Shown here one piece after another: positions 46,553-56,140 of a DNA stretch of 64,000 nt (position 1 is its first letter; the number at the start of each line of letters is the position of its first letter). Under the pieces are notes generated by a model that worked only from the letters and a program-made list of their open reading frames with translations, made no database searches and was not told the DNA's origin. Both the position numbers and the translations under genes were made by a program. Origin of the DNA: Tillandsia leiboldiana (taxonomy: Eukaryota > Streptophyta > Magnoliopsida > Poales > Bromeliaceae); NCBI GenBank assembly GCA_029204045.2, contig CM055066.1, forward strand, positions 46,472,745-46,536,744, given 5' to 3'.

Positions 46553-46918
46553 CTTTAAGGATGTAAGCTTCAAGAAGAGTGGATCGAGCTACAACGCCTT
46601 GTCGCAATCCTTGATCACGTGCTTGTGGAGCTCCAATTTGCTATAACACAATGCCCGGTTACTGCAATCACCACAGAAACCCTAAGAATTCGGATCCAGC
46701 CCAAAATGATTATAATCTTAACCCAAAAACTAAGGAAAAGACACCAAAATCCAATGAAACCACGTGATTCAACATGGAACAAAGAGATCGGTTCAAAACC
46801 ATATGTCTTGGATGGAGCAGGATTAGGCAAGGAGGGAATCGAGGACGCGGATGGCTTTCGACCAGTTGTGGGCGCCGTAGATCTGTTGAGATTCTTCGTC
46901 GGAGAGATCCGATCCCCC
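46553..46918 (-). pseudogene. SRFR1: SRFR1-like TPR gene fragment, exons 1-2, broken
   Basis: Two minus-strand exons match the conserved N-terminal TPR start of plant SRFR1, a nuclear/cytosolic TPR protein that restrains immune-receptor signalling. Exon 1 (about 46918-46800) reads NWSKAIRVLDSLLA, a stop TAA where Gln is expected (46823-46825), then SCSIQDI. A 138-bp intron (46799-46662, GT...TGATTGCAG) splits a Cys codon. Exon 2 (46661-46553) reads NRALCYSKLELHKHVIKDCD, KAL, a stop TAG where Gln is expected, LDP, then a one-base loss before LLEAYILKG, ending at a GT donor. No further exons: an LTR starts at 46351 in the next intron. The frame is open upstream but I see no certain ATG. Recognition is from memory of the family. 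Confidence 0.72.
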
Positions 46919-47127
46919 CAATCCGCGATCGGAATCCCTTTCGATCGTCCTCGTGCGTGCGTGCGATCGTCCTCGTGCGTCGGAGTTGCGGTGGATTTAG
47001 GGGAGAAAAGGCGATCGAGGAGAGGGGGTGGAGAGTAAGATCAGAGAGTGAGGGGAGGAGGTGGATGATTTAAAAAATTATAATTTATAAATTATACAAA
47101 AATTTAAAGAATAAATGCTCTCGTAGC
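46919..47127 (-). other. upstream or 5'UTR-like part of SRFR1 fragment
   Basis: CT-rich sequence in minus sense (typical of a plant 5'UTR) up to about 47060, then AT-rich DNA to the MULE target site. Plus-strand frames here (46619-47038, 46774-47073) are shadows. No promoter motif is certain. Confidence 0.4.
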
Positions 47128-47430
47128 GGGATTTTTTTTAAAATAACCCTACAAGTTTTTGATATGTGGAAAATAACCTTTCAAATTTTTTTTTTGTAAA
47201 ACTAACCCTCCTTTGGCCAGCAGGGCGCCACGGAGGATGGATGACCTGAAGACGCTGAATCGTTCAGCGTCTTCACAAAAACCCTGTGAAGACGCTGAAT
47301 GAATCAGCGCCTTCATTCTATGTGCTGAAGGCGCTGCTTCATTCAGCGCCTTCAGCATGCGCTGAGGACTTGGCCACTTTTCGCGAAAATTGGCTAAGTC
47401 CTCAGATATAACTGCTGAAGGCGCTGAATG
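47128..47430 (+). repeat. MULE terminal inverted repeat, left (partner 55080-55395)
   Basis: Matches the reverse complement of about 55080-55395, with many changes in the first 90 bp and good agreement after GTAAAACTAACCCTCC. It includes a non-hairpin block, GGACTTGGCC...TTTTCGCGAAAATTGGCTAA, that is itself an inverted repeat centred on TTCGCGAA. Confidence 0.85.
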
Positions 47431-47625
47431 GCTCAGCGGCTTTAGTGTTCTACACTAAAGGCGCCGAGTCGCTCAGCTCCTTTAGTGTAAACCACTAAAA
47501 ATGCCGAGCAACTCAGCGCCTTTAGTGGTTTACACTAAAGGCGCTGAGCGCTGAGCTGAGCGACTTAGCGCCTTTAGTGTAAACCACTAAAGGCGCTGAG
47601 CCATTCAGCGCCTTTAGCTGGAACT
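47215..47625 (+). repeat. subterminal hairpin array, left (right array 54725-55285)
   Basis: About ten short palindromes of the form AAGGCGCTGA-n4-6-TCAGCGCCTT, some extended by CTAAA/TTTAG or GTGAAGA arms, stand head to tail. A similar array of about a dozen occupies 54725-55285. They lie in and just inside the TIRs and are candidate transposase-binding sites or foldback sources. Confidence 0.8.
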
Positions 47626-47832
47626 GCACACATAACTTTAATCTACTTTAAAAAAATCCCAAATTTGTACAACAAGTTGCAAACAATGACAATTAACATT
47701 AGAAAAGCTAAAACAACATTCACAAACACCAAATGAAGGTCCAACAGTCATGACATTCATAAATCATAGTTGAGTAACAACCAAAAATGAACATTACAAA
47801 AATGTGTATACGACAACCTCGACCTCAAAAGC

Positions 47833-50227
47833 TCAATTTTGAGCACGTCCTCGACCTCGACGTCCTCGGCCACGCCCACGTCCACGCCCTCACCCTCACC
47901 CTCGCCCACGGGGAACAACAAGGTCGATAATAAGTATATCATCGAGATGCTCGACTGCTGCCAACTGATCGAGCTCCTCAATGATACCACCCTTATCCTG
48001 CTCAGCAATATGCTGGATCTCCTGTGGCGATGATGACGATGGACGACGGCGTGAATATGTAGAAGTAAATGAAGTCCGTGATACTGGTGGCGAGAGCGAC
48101 GCTGACGTCGAAGGAAATGTCGTCGGGGCCTGAATGGTAGGAGATGGAGATCGTGGCATCTGAATTGTCGTCGGGGCCTGAATGGTAGGAGATGGAGATC
48201 ATGGCATCTGAAAGAGTGTAAATAGTTTGTTAATTTGAATTTGAAAACTTAATTTGAATTCTATGCTAAATGGTACCTGATGACTCGAGGACGCTCCCTC
48301 ATATGAAGGTCCGCCTGACACTCTGACCGTAGGTTCAGATGGTACATGCTGTAGTACCATCTGAATATTCTCGTTCATTTCTGTCAAAGTCCCATATGCG
48401 AACTCAGCCGGCGGTCGGTCATGCAATAACTGGCCGACAATAGTATGAACCTGTCGTAGTGTGTCGGCCTGCATTTTAATTTAGAAATTAAATTTATATT
48501 AAATAAGTTGAACATGTTAAATTTATATATATAAATTATTATACCAGTCTTCTCTCGACATGCCCACGAGGATTAAAAGTCAGCGGAGGACGCTGTACTG
48601 GATGAGATATCCATCTTCTCGTAATCGTCCAGTACCACTGCATATATATGGATGCCGCATGCAGTGGGTCCTCACCAGCAGCCGGGAGTTGATCAAAAAT
48701 CTGTTCTAGCCTCCCGGACCACCTCTTAATGTGGATAGCATGAAATGCGATCCAATCCTCATCCGGACGCCCACGTGATGTGATACGTCGGATGGACTCC
48801 ACATTGAGAGGTATATGTTGGAGAAGACCGAACTGCCGCAGGACTCGGTCCGGCACGTGCATCTCGACAATGTGAAAGCAAATAAGGACTGTTCTTGCAC
48901 GCCAGACCGCTGAGCCATGCACACAGAAATCTGGTAATGTATCTATAATCTCATCTGTGTATGGCATCCATATAACCTGTTAATGGACAAAATGATTAGT
49001 TAATCTAAAAGTTTTGAAGCAAAATATACTTAAAGTATTCAATAAAACATCTACATACCTGCACCTCTCGCTGCTGATCTAGTTCGTCTCTATAAAACTC
49101 AATGTCACACGTCCTGACATTGGTTCCAAAACGTAGTCCTCCAGCGTTGCCCCATCTAGATTATAAAAGACATATATTAGTTGCAATTACATTTGAAATA
49201 CAAAAATCTACTATATCAAATAAATATCTTACCGGCAACCCAGAGGTCGATCAACTATATCGGGCAGCGCTAGGACGCCTGTAGGTCGGCCGATATGAAT
49301 ATGGTCCCAAGCCCAGATCTATAAATTCACGCCAACGGGTTATTATAATAAATAAAATATACAATACCAATATATAAAGATAATACTGAAATCAAAAAAT
49401 TAGATTTTATACCTATAAAAGGGTCCCAAAACAGCAACATTCGGCCTTCCCGTTCAGCGCGGCATCTCCTAGCGCTCGATATAGATAGGCCAGCGTCGCA
49501 GCACCCCACGCATACGCGCCGCAGATATCAAAGTCAGCTAAAAGTGGTAGCCACTTTAGATGAACTTTATATCCGCTAGGGTTTGGAAACAAACTACCCC
49601 CGATCTGATATAGCATGTATGCACGGGCCGTAGCTGCGACTGCTCCGGCAGGGGCATCTAGAGGTAAATGATGAAAATGCTGATATAACCAATCTAGAGA
49701 TACCTGTGACCCCGTGATGTGAGTAGGTACCACCCCCAATAAATCCATACATAGAGCTGGCCAATCATGAAGCGTGGATCCCGACACCGGCGCACCATGG
49801 ACACGGAGACCCGAAATAACCGCCACATCCTGTAGTGTGACGGTCATCTCACCGTGACGGAATTGGAAGGTCTGGGCCTCCGGTCTCCACCTCTCAGCAA
49901 GGGCGCCCAGCAGAGCCTGATCCAGCACCAATCGTCCGAGTCGTGATAACCCGTAAAATCCTGACTGACGAAGTAGATCTATTACAGCTGGATGTTCAAG
50001 CTCCCACTGGTTCATCTTGCGCCCATGCTCTGCGAACAAGACAGGACGATACCTCTGTGATGCAAAAAAAATATAGTTAGCTCTTACATCAATTCAGCTT
50101 ATTTATAATATTTCAAAAAATAAAAATTTATAGTTCTTACCTCAGTCCTGATAAATGCGAACCTATGGCGATGCTGCTCTACTAGGACAGACGGATCAAC
50201 TGGCCCCGCGTCCTCGTGATCTGCCAT
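47833..50227 (-). pseudogene. plant mobile domain (PMD, MAIN-like) gene in MULE
   Basis: Seven exons with GT-AG borders and consistent phase: 50227-50141, 50054-49413, 49318-49233, 49155-49059, 48976-48545, 48468-48277 and 48207-47833, 636 codons in all. Start ATG MADHEDAGPVDPS. Exon 2 carries the PMD core (HPAVIDLLRQSGFYGLSRLG, FRHGEMTVTLQDVAVISGLR, GAYAWGAATLAYLYRAL); exon 3 has WAWDHIHIGRP; exon 5 has RRWISHPVQRPPLTFNPRGH. The C-terminus is Ser/Pro-rich, ending in an Arg-Gly tail. PMD proteins include MAIN and MAIL1, which act in silencing and genome stability, and TE-borne relatives are known. Broken: TAG in place of CAG at the end of exon 2 (49415-49413) and three TGA in exon 7 (48201, 47898 and 47892), all explained by C-to-T change. 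It begins 53 bp after the transposase stop. Confidence 0.85.
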
Positions 50228-50280
50228 CTGCAATAAATAATCTACATATTAGTAACATGATAGCTAAAAATAATTAAATA

Positions 50281-53200
50281 TTAAGACAAGATAAATATAA
50301 TTGTGGAAGTCATACGCCGGCGTCCTTGTTGCACTCTTTCTGCATTTTGTGGACAAGTGCTCCTATAATGGCCTGCCTGCTTACAAATGGAGCATTTTCC
50401 TCGTCGGCCACCCCCATCGTCCATTATATTACGTATACGTGTAGATCGTGGACGACCTTTCTTCCTTCGTATAGGAGGCGATACAATCGGGGGACCTTGG
50501 GGTCGTGTCCAGTGCCGTCTATCAGGAACATGATGAAAATATGGTGCGTACGCCGCACGATAGCAGTCTGTACTATACCAGGGTGAACAAAAATTCTGGT
50601 AGGCTAATCTCATATGTGATTTACTACAAACTGCTAAGACATGCGAGCAAGGTATTCCTATTAGATAAAATTTACAACATGAATATTCGACATTTGTTCC
50701 ATTCACGATCACTTTGTAGGAGAAATCTCCAGTATTGACTTCAAATTCTGTGAGTCCAAGTCGTTTAACATGATGTCCCCGCGCCGTATCTATATTTTCA
50801 ATAATCATATTTTTGACTTTAGGGACAAAAGCATCCGTCATACTTTCACCGTGAGCACGGCGCTCGAAAAAATACTTATTAAGCTTATAAAAAGTAGCCG
50901 CAACAAAAGCCGTGATAGGAAAACCACGACTGTCCTTAAGTACCCCATTTAATGATTCAGAAAGATTCGTAGTCATCAATCCAAACTGGCGGCCTCCATC
51001 AAATGCTCTTGCCCAGTACTCTTTATATCTATCAAGATCATGGACCCACTGCCAAGCATCGTGATCCAACACATCTAATTCTTCCTTCAGCTGATTATAT
51101 CCCGTCGGTGTTGCAGCAATTCCGATCTGCCAGAATTTATCTAACAAAATGTCGTTCTTGAAGCGCTTATTCATGTTTGCTTTCATATATCGAAGACACC
51201 AACGATGCGAGTGAACCTACCCCGTGCTGGAGGATAGATAGTAGCCACTATTTCCCTCAATCCAGGAAATCGATCAGATATAAAACAAATGGCTCTATCA
51301 CGGGTAACATACTGACGCAAGTTATACAAAAACCATCGCCAACTCCCGGTATTCTCTCCCTCACAAATTGCAAATGCCAAAGGATATAATCCATCATTTG
51401 CATCTGCAGCCGTCGCTATCAAAGCATGACCTTCGTATTTGCCGTACATATGTGTGGCATCAATACTCACCACTGGCCGACAATGTGCGGATCCATGAAT
51501 CGAATGTCCAAATGACCAAAAAACACGACCAAAGCGACTAATGCCATCAGCGGGCCACCTATGATCCAGACGCCATAAAGTACCATGATTAGAATTCTTT
51601 ACCATAACAAGGTAACGAGGCAAGTCTGTGTACGATTGCTCCTAGCTCCCGTAAATAATTTGTAATGCTTTACTCTTTGATTGCCAAGCCTTCCAATATG
51701 TTATGTCAACATGGTATTTTGATCGCACCGTATCTTGAATTTCTTTTGGCGTCATATTAAGTCTAACCTTTAATGTCGGAAGAATCAATTGACATATAAG
51801 GGTCGAATTACAATTACGGTACGCGACGTTCAGCATTGGAATTACACATATGTGTGGACCAGCATATGTTTTTACCCTAAAGTATGTCGTATCTTTAGGT
51901 ACTGAAGCATGTAATCTCCATGCACATTCCTCTACCAAGCATTTGACAGTGTAAGTCGTTCTTGTAGATTTCAATACTTTCATTTATACGTTATGCTCAA
52001 TTTTCCACCGGTCTAGAGCATCCAATAAAGATACCTTATCTTGAAAGACACGTCCAGCCCAACTCCCGTCGATGCTAGGGAGACCAGTATTGATTTGTCG
52101 AATATGAAGATCTGTAGGATCTACAGCATACTGATTTATCCAATTAGTATCTGAAAGAAAACGTTCCGGATGATCAATACATTCATTTTCCTCGTCTGGA
52201 TTGTCTACGTAATCATTGCTTATTTGTGGGTTGTCCATTTCACTGTAAATTGCATTTGCAAGATCATTTAACCCTCCATCATGATTATCATCTATATCTG
52301 AAAATGAAACATCCAGTTCGTCATCCTCACTACTATTCTGATCATCATTGATTGGTGAATCCTCATGATTAATATCACTATCACCACCCCCGTCAACATT
52401 ACAATCTCCTTTGTCGATATTATCACCTTCTTCCTCAACATTAGTATCAAATTCATTAATAGCAGTTGGATTCCAATGCTCATAGGAATTAGATAACCTG
52501 CAAATTTGGTAAAACTAAAATTCCAACATTGCCATTAATTTAAACCTTAACATTAATTTGATTTGTACTTACCCCCAATCATAAGGTTCTAATTGTAAAT
52601 GAGACATCCTTGGTTCTATATGGGAGGTCGTGCATTGTCCGCGTGATGTCGTGCAGTGTCCGCGTGAGGTCGTGGCTTGCGTGTGTGTAGTCGTAGGTGG
52701 CACACATGTGGTCGTTGGTGGCACACTACTAACCAAGCAAGGTACAACACTCTCAATAGGGTCATACTCACTTTCTCTGCAATATATACAATGATTAAGT
52801 CCATTTAAAGAAGATTACAAATTACCAAATTATTATGTTATTTTTCTAACCTTGTCATTCTGACACCACCTTCGTGTGGAATATTTTGATCACCCATTAC
52901 ATTGGCGGAAGAACCCAAATCAATATAATTGTGGAGCATTCTCGTGTAATAACCTTGCGGTTCAAAATTATCCGACGGATGTAGCTCTTTCTCAATGTAT
53001 ACCATCACAACACCATGATGTTCACATAATCCAATCATTCCCTCCAATGATTCATCATCTACTACTTCGTGAGCTATATATTCACTACCGATCGTGGGGC
53101 AACGAATAGTAAATTTTAAACGAAATTGTTCTCTTGTACAATTTACTAAACGATACATTCTCGTCTCGAAACTAGTATATGTAGAATCAGAACGTATCGC

Positions 53201-53299
53201 GATTAACTTTTTTTGACCGCCGATATATTTTGGACCATTCTCATCGATAACTAACTGTCCATCCCAATGAACACTTATGGGCATGCGACGATTAGCCAT
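50281..53299 (-). pseudogene. MURA-type (MuDR) transposase, broken
   Basis: Start ATG 53299 (MANRRMPISVHWDG), a PB1-like N-terminus typical of MURA. Exon 1 53299-52851, exon 2 52776-52573 (Thr/Pro-rich repeats), exon 3 from 52497. Then come an acidic Asp/Asn-rich stretch, the MuDR DNA-binding region (51983-51642: YTVKCLVEECAWRLHAS, VKTYAGPHICV), the MULE catalytic region (51623-51183: VSIDATHMYGKYEGHALIA, FISDRFPGL), a SWIM zinc finger (YSCCKFYLIGIPCSH) and a CCHC knuckle (CSICKQAGHYRSTC), ending at 50281; about 956 codons. Stops at 51986-51984 (TAA) and 51641-51639 (TAG for a likely Trp), and a frameshift near 51190-51220. The transposase would cut and join the TIRs; this copy is inactive. 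Confidence 0.9.
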
Positions 53300-53344
53300 T
53301 TCAACTATAAAAAAAAATTAACCACTTCAAAATACTAATTTTAA

Positions 53345-53574
53345 CTTTACAGTCGGAGATCGACAGTGAAATCTCTCACTATGAAATCTCGCGCGGACAG
53401 TGCTAAAAGCGACAGTGAAACCTCACTATGAGATCTATCTCACAATGAGATCTATCTCACAGTGAAAGAGTGAGGGATATCTCACTGTGAGAGTTCTCTC
53501 ACAGTAGCTCTCACTGTGACAGACTCACAGTGAGGGCCTCACTGTGAGTCTCTCACAGTGAGAATGAGAGACTC
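53345..53574. repeat. CTCACAGTGAG palindrome cluster (resumes 54288-54530)
   Basis: Overlapping inverted repeats built from CTCACTGTGAG and GAGACTCTCAC, mixed with GAGAGGGAGAG microsatellite in the right half. The block was one array before Cassandra-related DNA (53575-54287) landed in it. It lies upstream of the transposase start, where its promoter would be. Confidence 0.75.
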
Positions 53575-54150
53575 TGTGACGCCCCACTTCCCAGGGGGTC
53601 ACCCATCCTAGAACTACTCTAGCTCTAGCACGCTTAACTCTCATGTTCCTCTTGGATCTTGCTACCATCCAAAATGCTATAGCCGGGTTAGAGATTTAGT
53701 CCTATTATATCATTTATATAGAGGACTAATCCAAATTCCGGTGGTGTCACATTCTTCCCCCCTTTAAGCCCTGACGTCCACGTCAGGCTCAAGCACACTC
53801 ACAAGCACCAGGCGATGTGAGACTCGTCTCGCTAGCCTTACCCGATCTTGTGAGGAGCTACACTCCACTCACAACGGTCATTAGCCGGGGAGCCTCGCTC
53901 TACCCGCTATATAACCCTGGCTCAGCCGAGACTCATCTCACATTTTCGGCTGGTGAATGGCTCTGATACCAACTGTGAAGCCCCACTTCCCAGAGGATCA
54001 CCCATCCTAGAACTACTCTAGCTCTAGCACGCTTAACTCTCGTAACCTCTTGGATCTTGCTACCATCCAAAATGCTATAGCCGGGTTAAGAGATTTAGTC
54101 CTATTATATCATTTATATATAGGACTAATCCAAATTCCGGGGGTGTCACA
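53575..54150 (-). mobile_element. Cassandra-type TRIM, 576 bp
   Basis: Two 177-bp LTRs (53575-53751 and 53974-54150), in element sense TGTGACACC... to ...GGGGCGTCACA, flank a 222-bp interior with no coding. The primer site TGGTATCAGAGC is the reverse of 53960-53971, 2 nt from the right LTR. A polypurine tract (AAAGGGGGGAAGAA in element sense) precedes the left LTR. The LTRs carry a 5S-rRNA-like segment, the mark of Cassandra. It needs proteins from other elements. The flanks GACTC and TTCTT do not match. Confidence 0.9.
53583..53670 (-). promoter_or_regulatory. 5S rRNA-derived segment in Cassandra LTR
   Basis: In minus sense it contains AGTTAAGCGTGCT, AGAGTAGTTCTAGGATGGGT and GACCCCCTGGGAAGT, recognisable as the 5S rRNA internal-promoter half with small losses (AGAGC for TTGGGC). 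The same segment lies at 53982-54069, 57993-58080 and 58392-58479. In Cassandra this can recruit RNA polymerase III; whether it does here is unknown. Confidence 0.85.
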
Positions 54151-54287
54151 TTCTTTCGAGTAAATCTGTATATGTGGCGGATCTGGGCACGTGCCGGGGA
54201 GGACCGAATTTCAAAAAAAAAAAAAAAAAGGGTATTCAAACTAACAACTCTTTCCTTTCCGCTGAGCGAGACCCCCGGGGCGTGACA
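54151..54287 (+). mobile_element. Ty3 LTR tail fragment
   Basis: CTGTATATGTGGCGGATCTG, GGGCACGTGCCGGGGA, an A run, then CCGCTGAGCGAGACCCCCGG and GGCGTGACA: the end of a family A LTR (compare 32215-32369), keeping only the right arm of the U5 hairpin. After it comes GACTC, the same five bases that precede the Cassandra at 53570-53574. Confidence 0.65.
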
Positions 54288-55395
54288 GACTCTCACTGTG
54301 ACAGTGAGAGGGAGAGAGGGAGAGAGGGAAAGAGAGGGAGAGAGAGACTCTCACTGTGAGTCTCTCACAGTGAGAGGGCCACAGTGAGAGACTCTCACTA
54401 TGACAGTGAGAGGGGGAGAGGGAGAGAGAGAGGGAGAGGGAGAGAACTCTCTCACACTGTGAGAGAGAGAGAGGGAGAGAGAAAGGGAGGGAGGGAGGGA
54501 GAGGGGAGAGGCTCACAGTGGGATATAGAGAGCGAGAGAGACGACGACGGCGTCTTCGTGCGACGGCGACGGCGACTTCGTGCGACGGCGACGGCGACGA
54601 TGAAAATGTGCTTCGGCACTGTGCTCCGGGAGAGAGATCAGCGGGCGGGAGAGGACAGGAGAGGGAGATCTCAGGTGGAGAGGGGAAAGTGATCTACTAC
54701 TGTAGCCCGTGCGGGGTTTATAGCCAAGACGAAGGCGCTGAGCGGGTCAGCGCCTTTAGTCTAATTAAAGACGCTGAGCCACTCAGCGCCTTTAGTGTAT
54801 GGCACTAAAGGCACTGCGCAGAACAGCGCCTTTAATGTTTTACAGTAAAGGCGCTGAGCAACTTAGCGCCTTTAGTGCAACACCCCACGCGCATATATGC
54901 CATGAGGATTGCCAATTTTCAGGAAATTCTGCTAAGTGTCTAGCCGCACTGAAGGCGCTGAGCAACTCAGCGTCTTCACAGAACTTTTGTGAAGGTGCTG
55001 AGTTGCTCGGCACCTTTAGTGTTTTACACTAAAGACGCTGAACTATTCAGCGCCTCTAACAAATATGTCAAAGGCGCTGAATAGTTCAGCGCCTTCAAGA
55101 GTTATATCTGAGGACTTAGCCAATTTTCGCGAAAATTGGCCAAGTCCTCAGCGTCTTATAGTATATGCTGAAGGCGCTCAATGAAACAGCGCCTTCAGCG
55201 CATAGTATGAAGGCGCTGGTTCATTCAGCGTCTTCACAGGGTTTTTGTAAAGACGCTGAACGATTCAACGTCTTCAGGTCGTCCCCCCTCCGTGGCGTCC
55301 TGCTGGCAAAAGGAGGGTTAGTTTTACAAAATTATTTTTTAGAGGGTTATTTGACAAATTTTGATATTTCAGAGGGTTATTTTAAAAAAAATCCC

Positions 55396-55460
55396 CTCGT
55401 AGCTAAGTTCGTTAGAGCATCCGTTTCGTAAGCGGGATGCCTTGAGTTCGGCTCTAATTA
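55396..55460 (+). pseudogene. tRNA-Thr(CGT)-like remnant split by the MULE
   Basis: TAGCTAAGTTCGTTAGAGC resembles an A box and D arm, CCGTTTCGTAAGCGG an anticodon arm with CGT at 55427-55429, and GAGTTCGGCTC a B box. The T stem has mismatches. The 5' part lies at the other side of the MULE (47111-47127, AATGCTCTCGTAGC). An A-rich tail near 55508-55535 suggests a tRNA-derived SINE rather than a true tRNA gene. Confidence 0.5.
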
Positions 55461-55710
55461 TTTATTGATGAAGCTGTCAATAAAGGCAAGTGTTGGAAGC
55501 AAAATGTTAAAAAAAAAATAGATTAAAAAAAAAATGGCAAAAATAATATTTCATCTTTATTTTAACATGAGTTGAGACATAATCTGAATTTAACAAGAGA
55601 TGAACTAATCTTAACTAAGAGTAAGGGTAAATTTGAATAACGGAAAAAGTTTATGATAATATTTTGAAAACAGAAAATTTCAGGATTCAATAAAATAGTT
55701 CTTATCAATC

Positions 55711-55850
55711 GTCCCTGGCGCAAGTAGCAAAAGGGTTTGGTGGTTGATATCCGAGACCCGAGTTCGAAGCCTAGTTGCTTCACATTTTCAACTAAGTTTA
55801 TTTCAAAAATAAACGAAGCGGATAGCATGCTATCTTTCTCTCAAAAAAAA
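55711..55850 (+). mobile_element. tRNA-derived SINE
   Basis: A-box-like TGGCGCAAGTAGCAA, B box GAGTTCGAAGCCT near 55760-55772, a body with AAATAAACGAAGCGGATAGC and a tail of A followed by TA repeats. Length and Pol III boxes fit a plant SINE; I cannot name the family. Confidence 0.65.
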
Positions 55851-56140
55851 TATATATATATTTCTTAAGTTTTGAAGGATATGTAGGTAATTCTTTTTTT
55901 TTAGTTTAATCGTGTTAAGTTGATCGAAGTTGGCACCATTGCATTTGTGATAGATTTATATATTTAGAAAAATATATATATATTTTATATTTTGAAGAGG
56001 CATATGTAAAAATTTAAAATTTTATAGGCTTATATTTGAAATTGCCAAAATTTAAAAATACTAGAACTATCAAACTACTAAAGCATCAAATATATCTTAT
56101 TATTTACTCTTGGATGACCAAAATACCCTTATTATTTACT
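55851..56140. other. AT-rich DNA, nothing recognised
   Basis: AT-rich with A/T runs. TTATTATTTACTCTTGGATG and ACCCTTATTATTTACTC form a short direct repeat just before the RT fragment. Like 55461-55710, it holds no gene. Confidence 0.5.

Larger units (their letters stand above)
47128..55395 (-). mobile_element. MuDR-type MULE with PMD gene, 8268 bp
   Basis: The ends GGGATTTTTTTTAAAATAACC (left) and its reverse complement (right) are flanked by CTCGTAGC at 47120-47127 and 55396-55403, an 8-bp match; MULE duplications are usually 9 bp, and a ninth base would be a T/C mismatch. TIRs are about 300 bp. Inside, on the minus strand, are a MURA-type transposase gene (53299 to 50281) and a PMD gene (50227 to 47833). 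A Cassandra TRIM and an LTR piece are inserted upstream of the transposase. Both genes have stops, so this copy is not autonomous. Confidence 0.88.

Noticed and set aside
46619..47073. Plus-strand frames of 139 and 99 codons
   Set aside because: Shadows of the minus-strand SRFR1-like exon 1 and its upstream region.
47215..47625. CRISPR-like look of evenly spaced palindromes
   Set aside because: The sequence is a plant nuclear transposon end; the spacers are not unique inserts and there are no cas genes.
50150..50350. An in-frame transposase-PMD fusion protein
   Set aside because: The GTATGA donor joined to the TTATTGCAG acceptor shifts the PMD frame, and MURA has a stop before it.
53583..53670. 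A real 5S rRNA gene
   Set aside because: Only the 3' half is present, with losses, and it is repeated in each Cassandra LTR in register with LTR ends.
54241..54808. Ser/Leu- or Arg/Glu-rich frames around the GAGAGG repeats
   Set aside because: Low-complexity repeat frames in an insertion-interrupted promoter region.
55396..55460. Functional tRNA-Thr gene
   Set aside because: T stem mismatches, the 5' part separated by an 8-kb insertion and an A-rich tail point to a SINE-like remnant.
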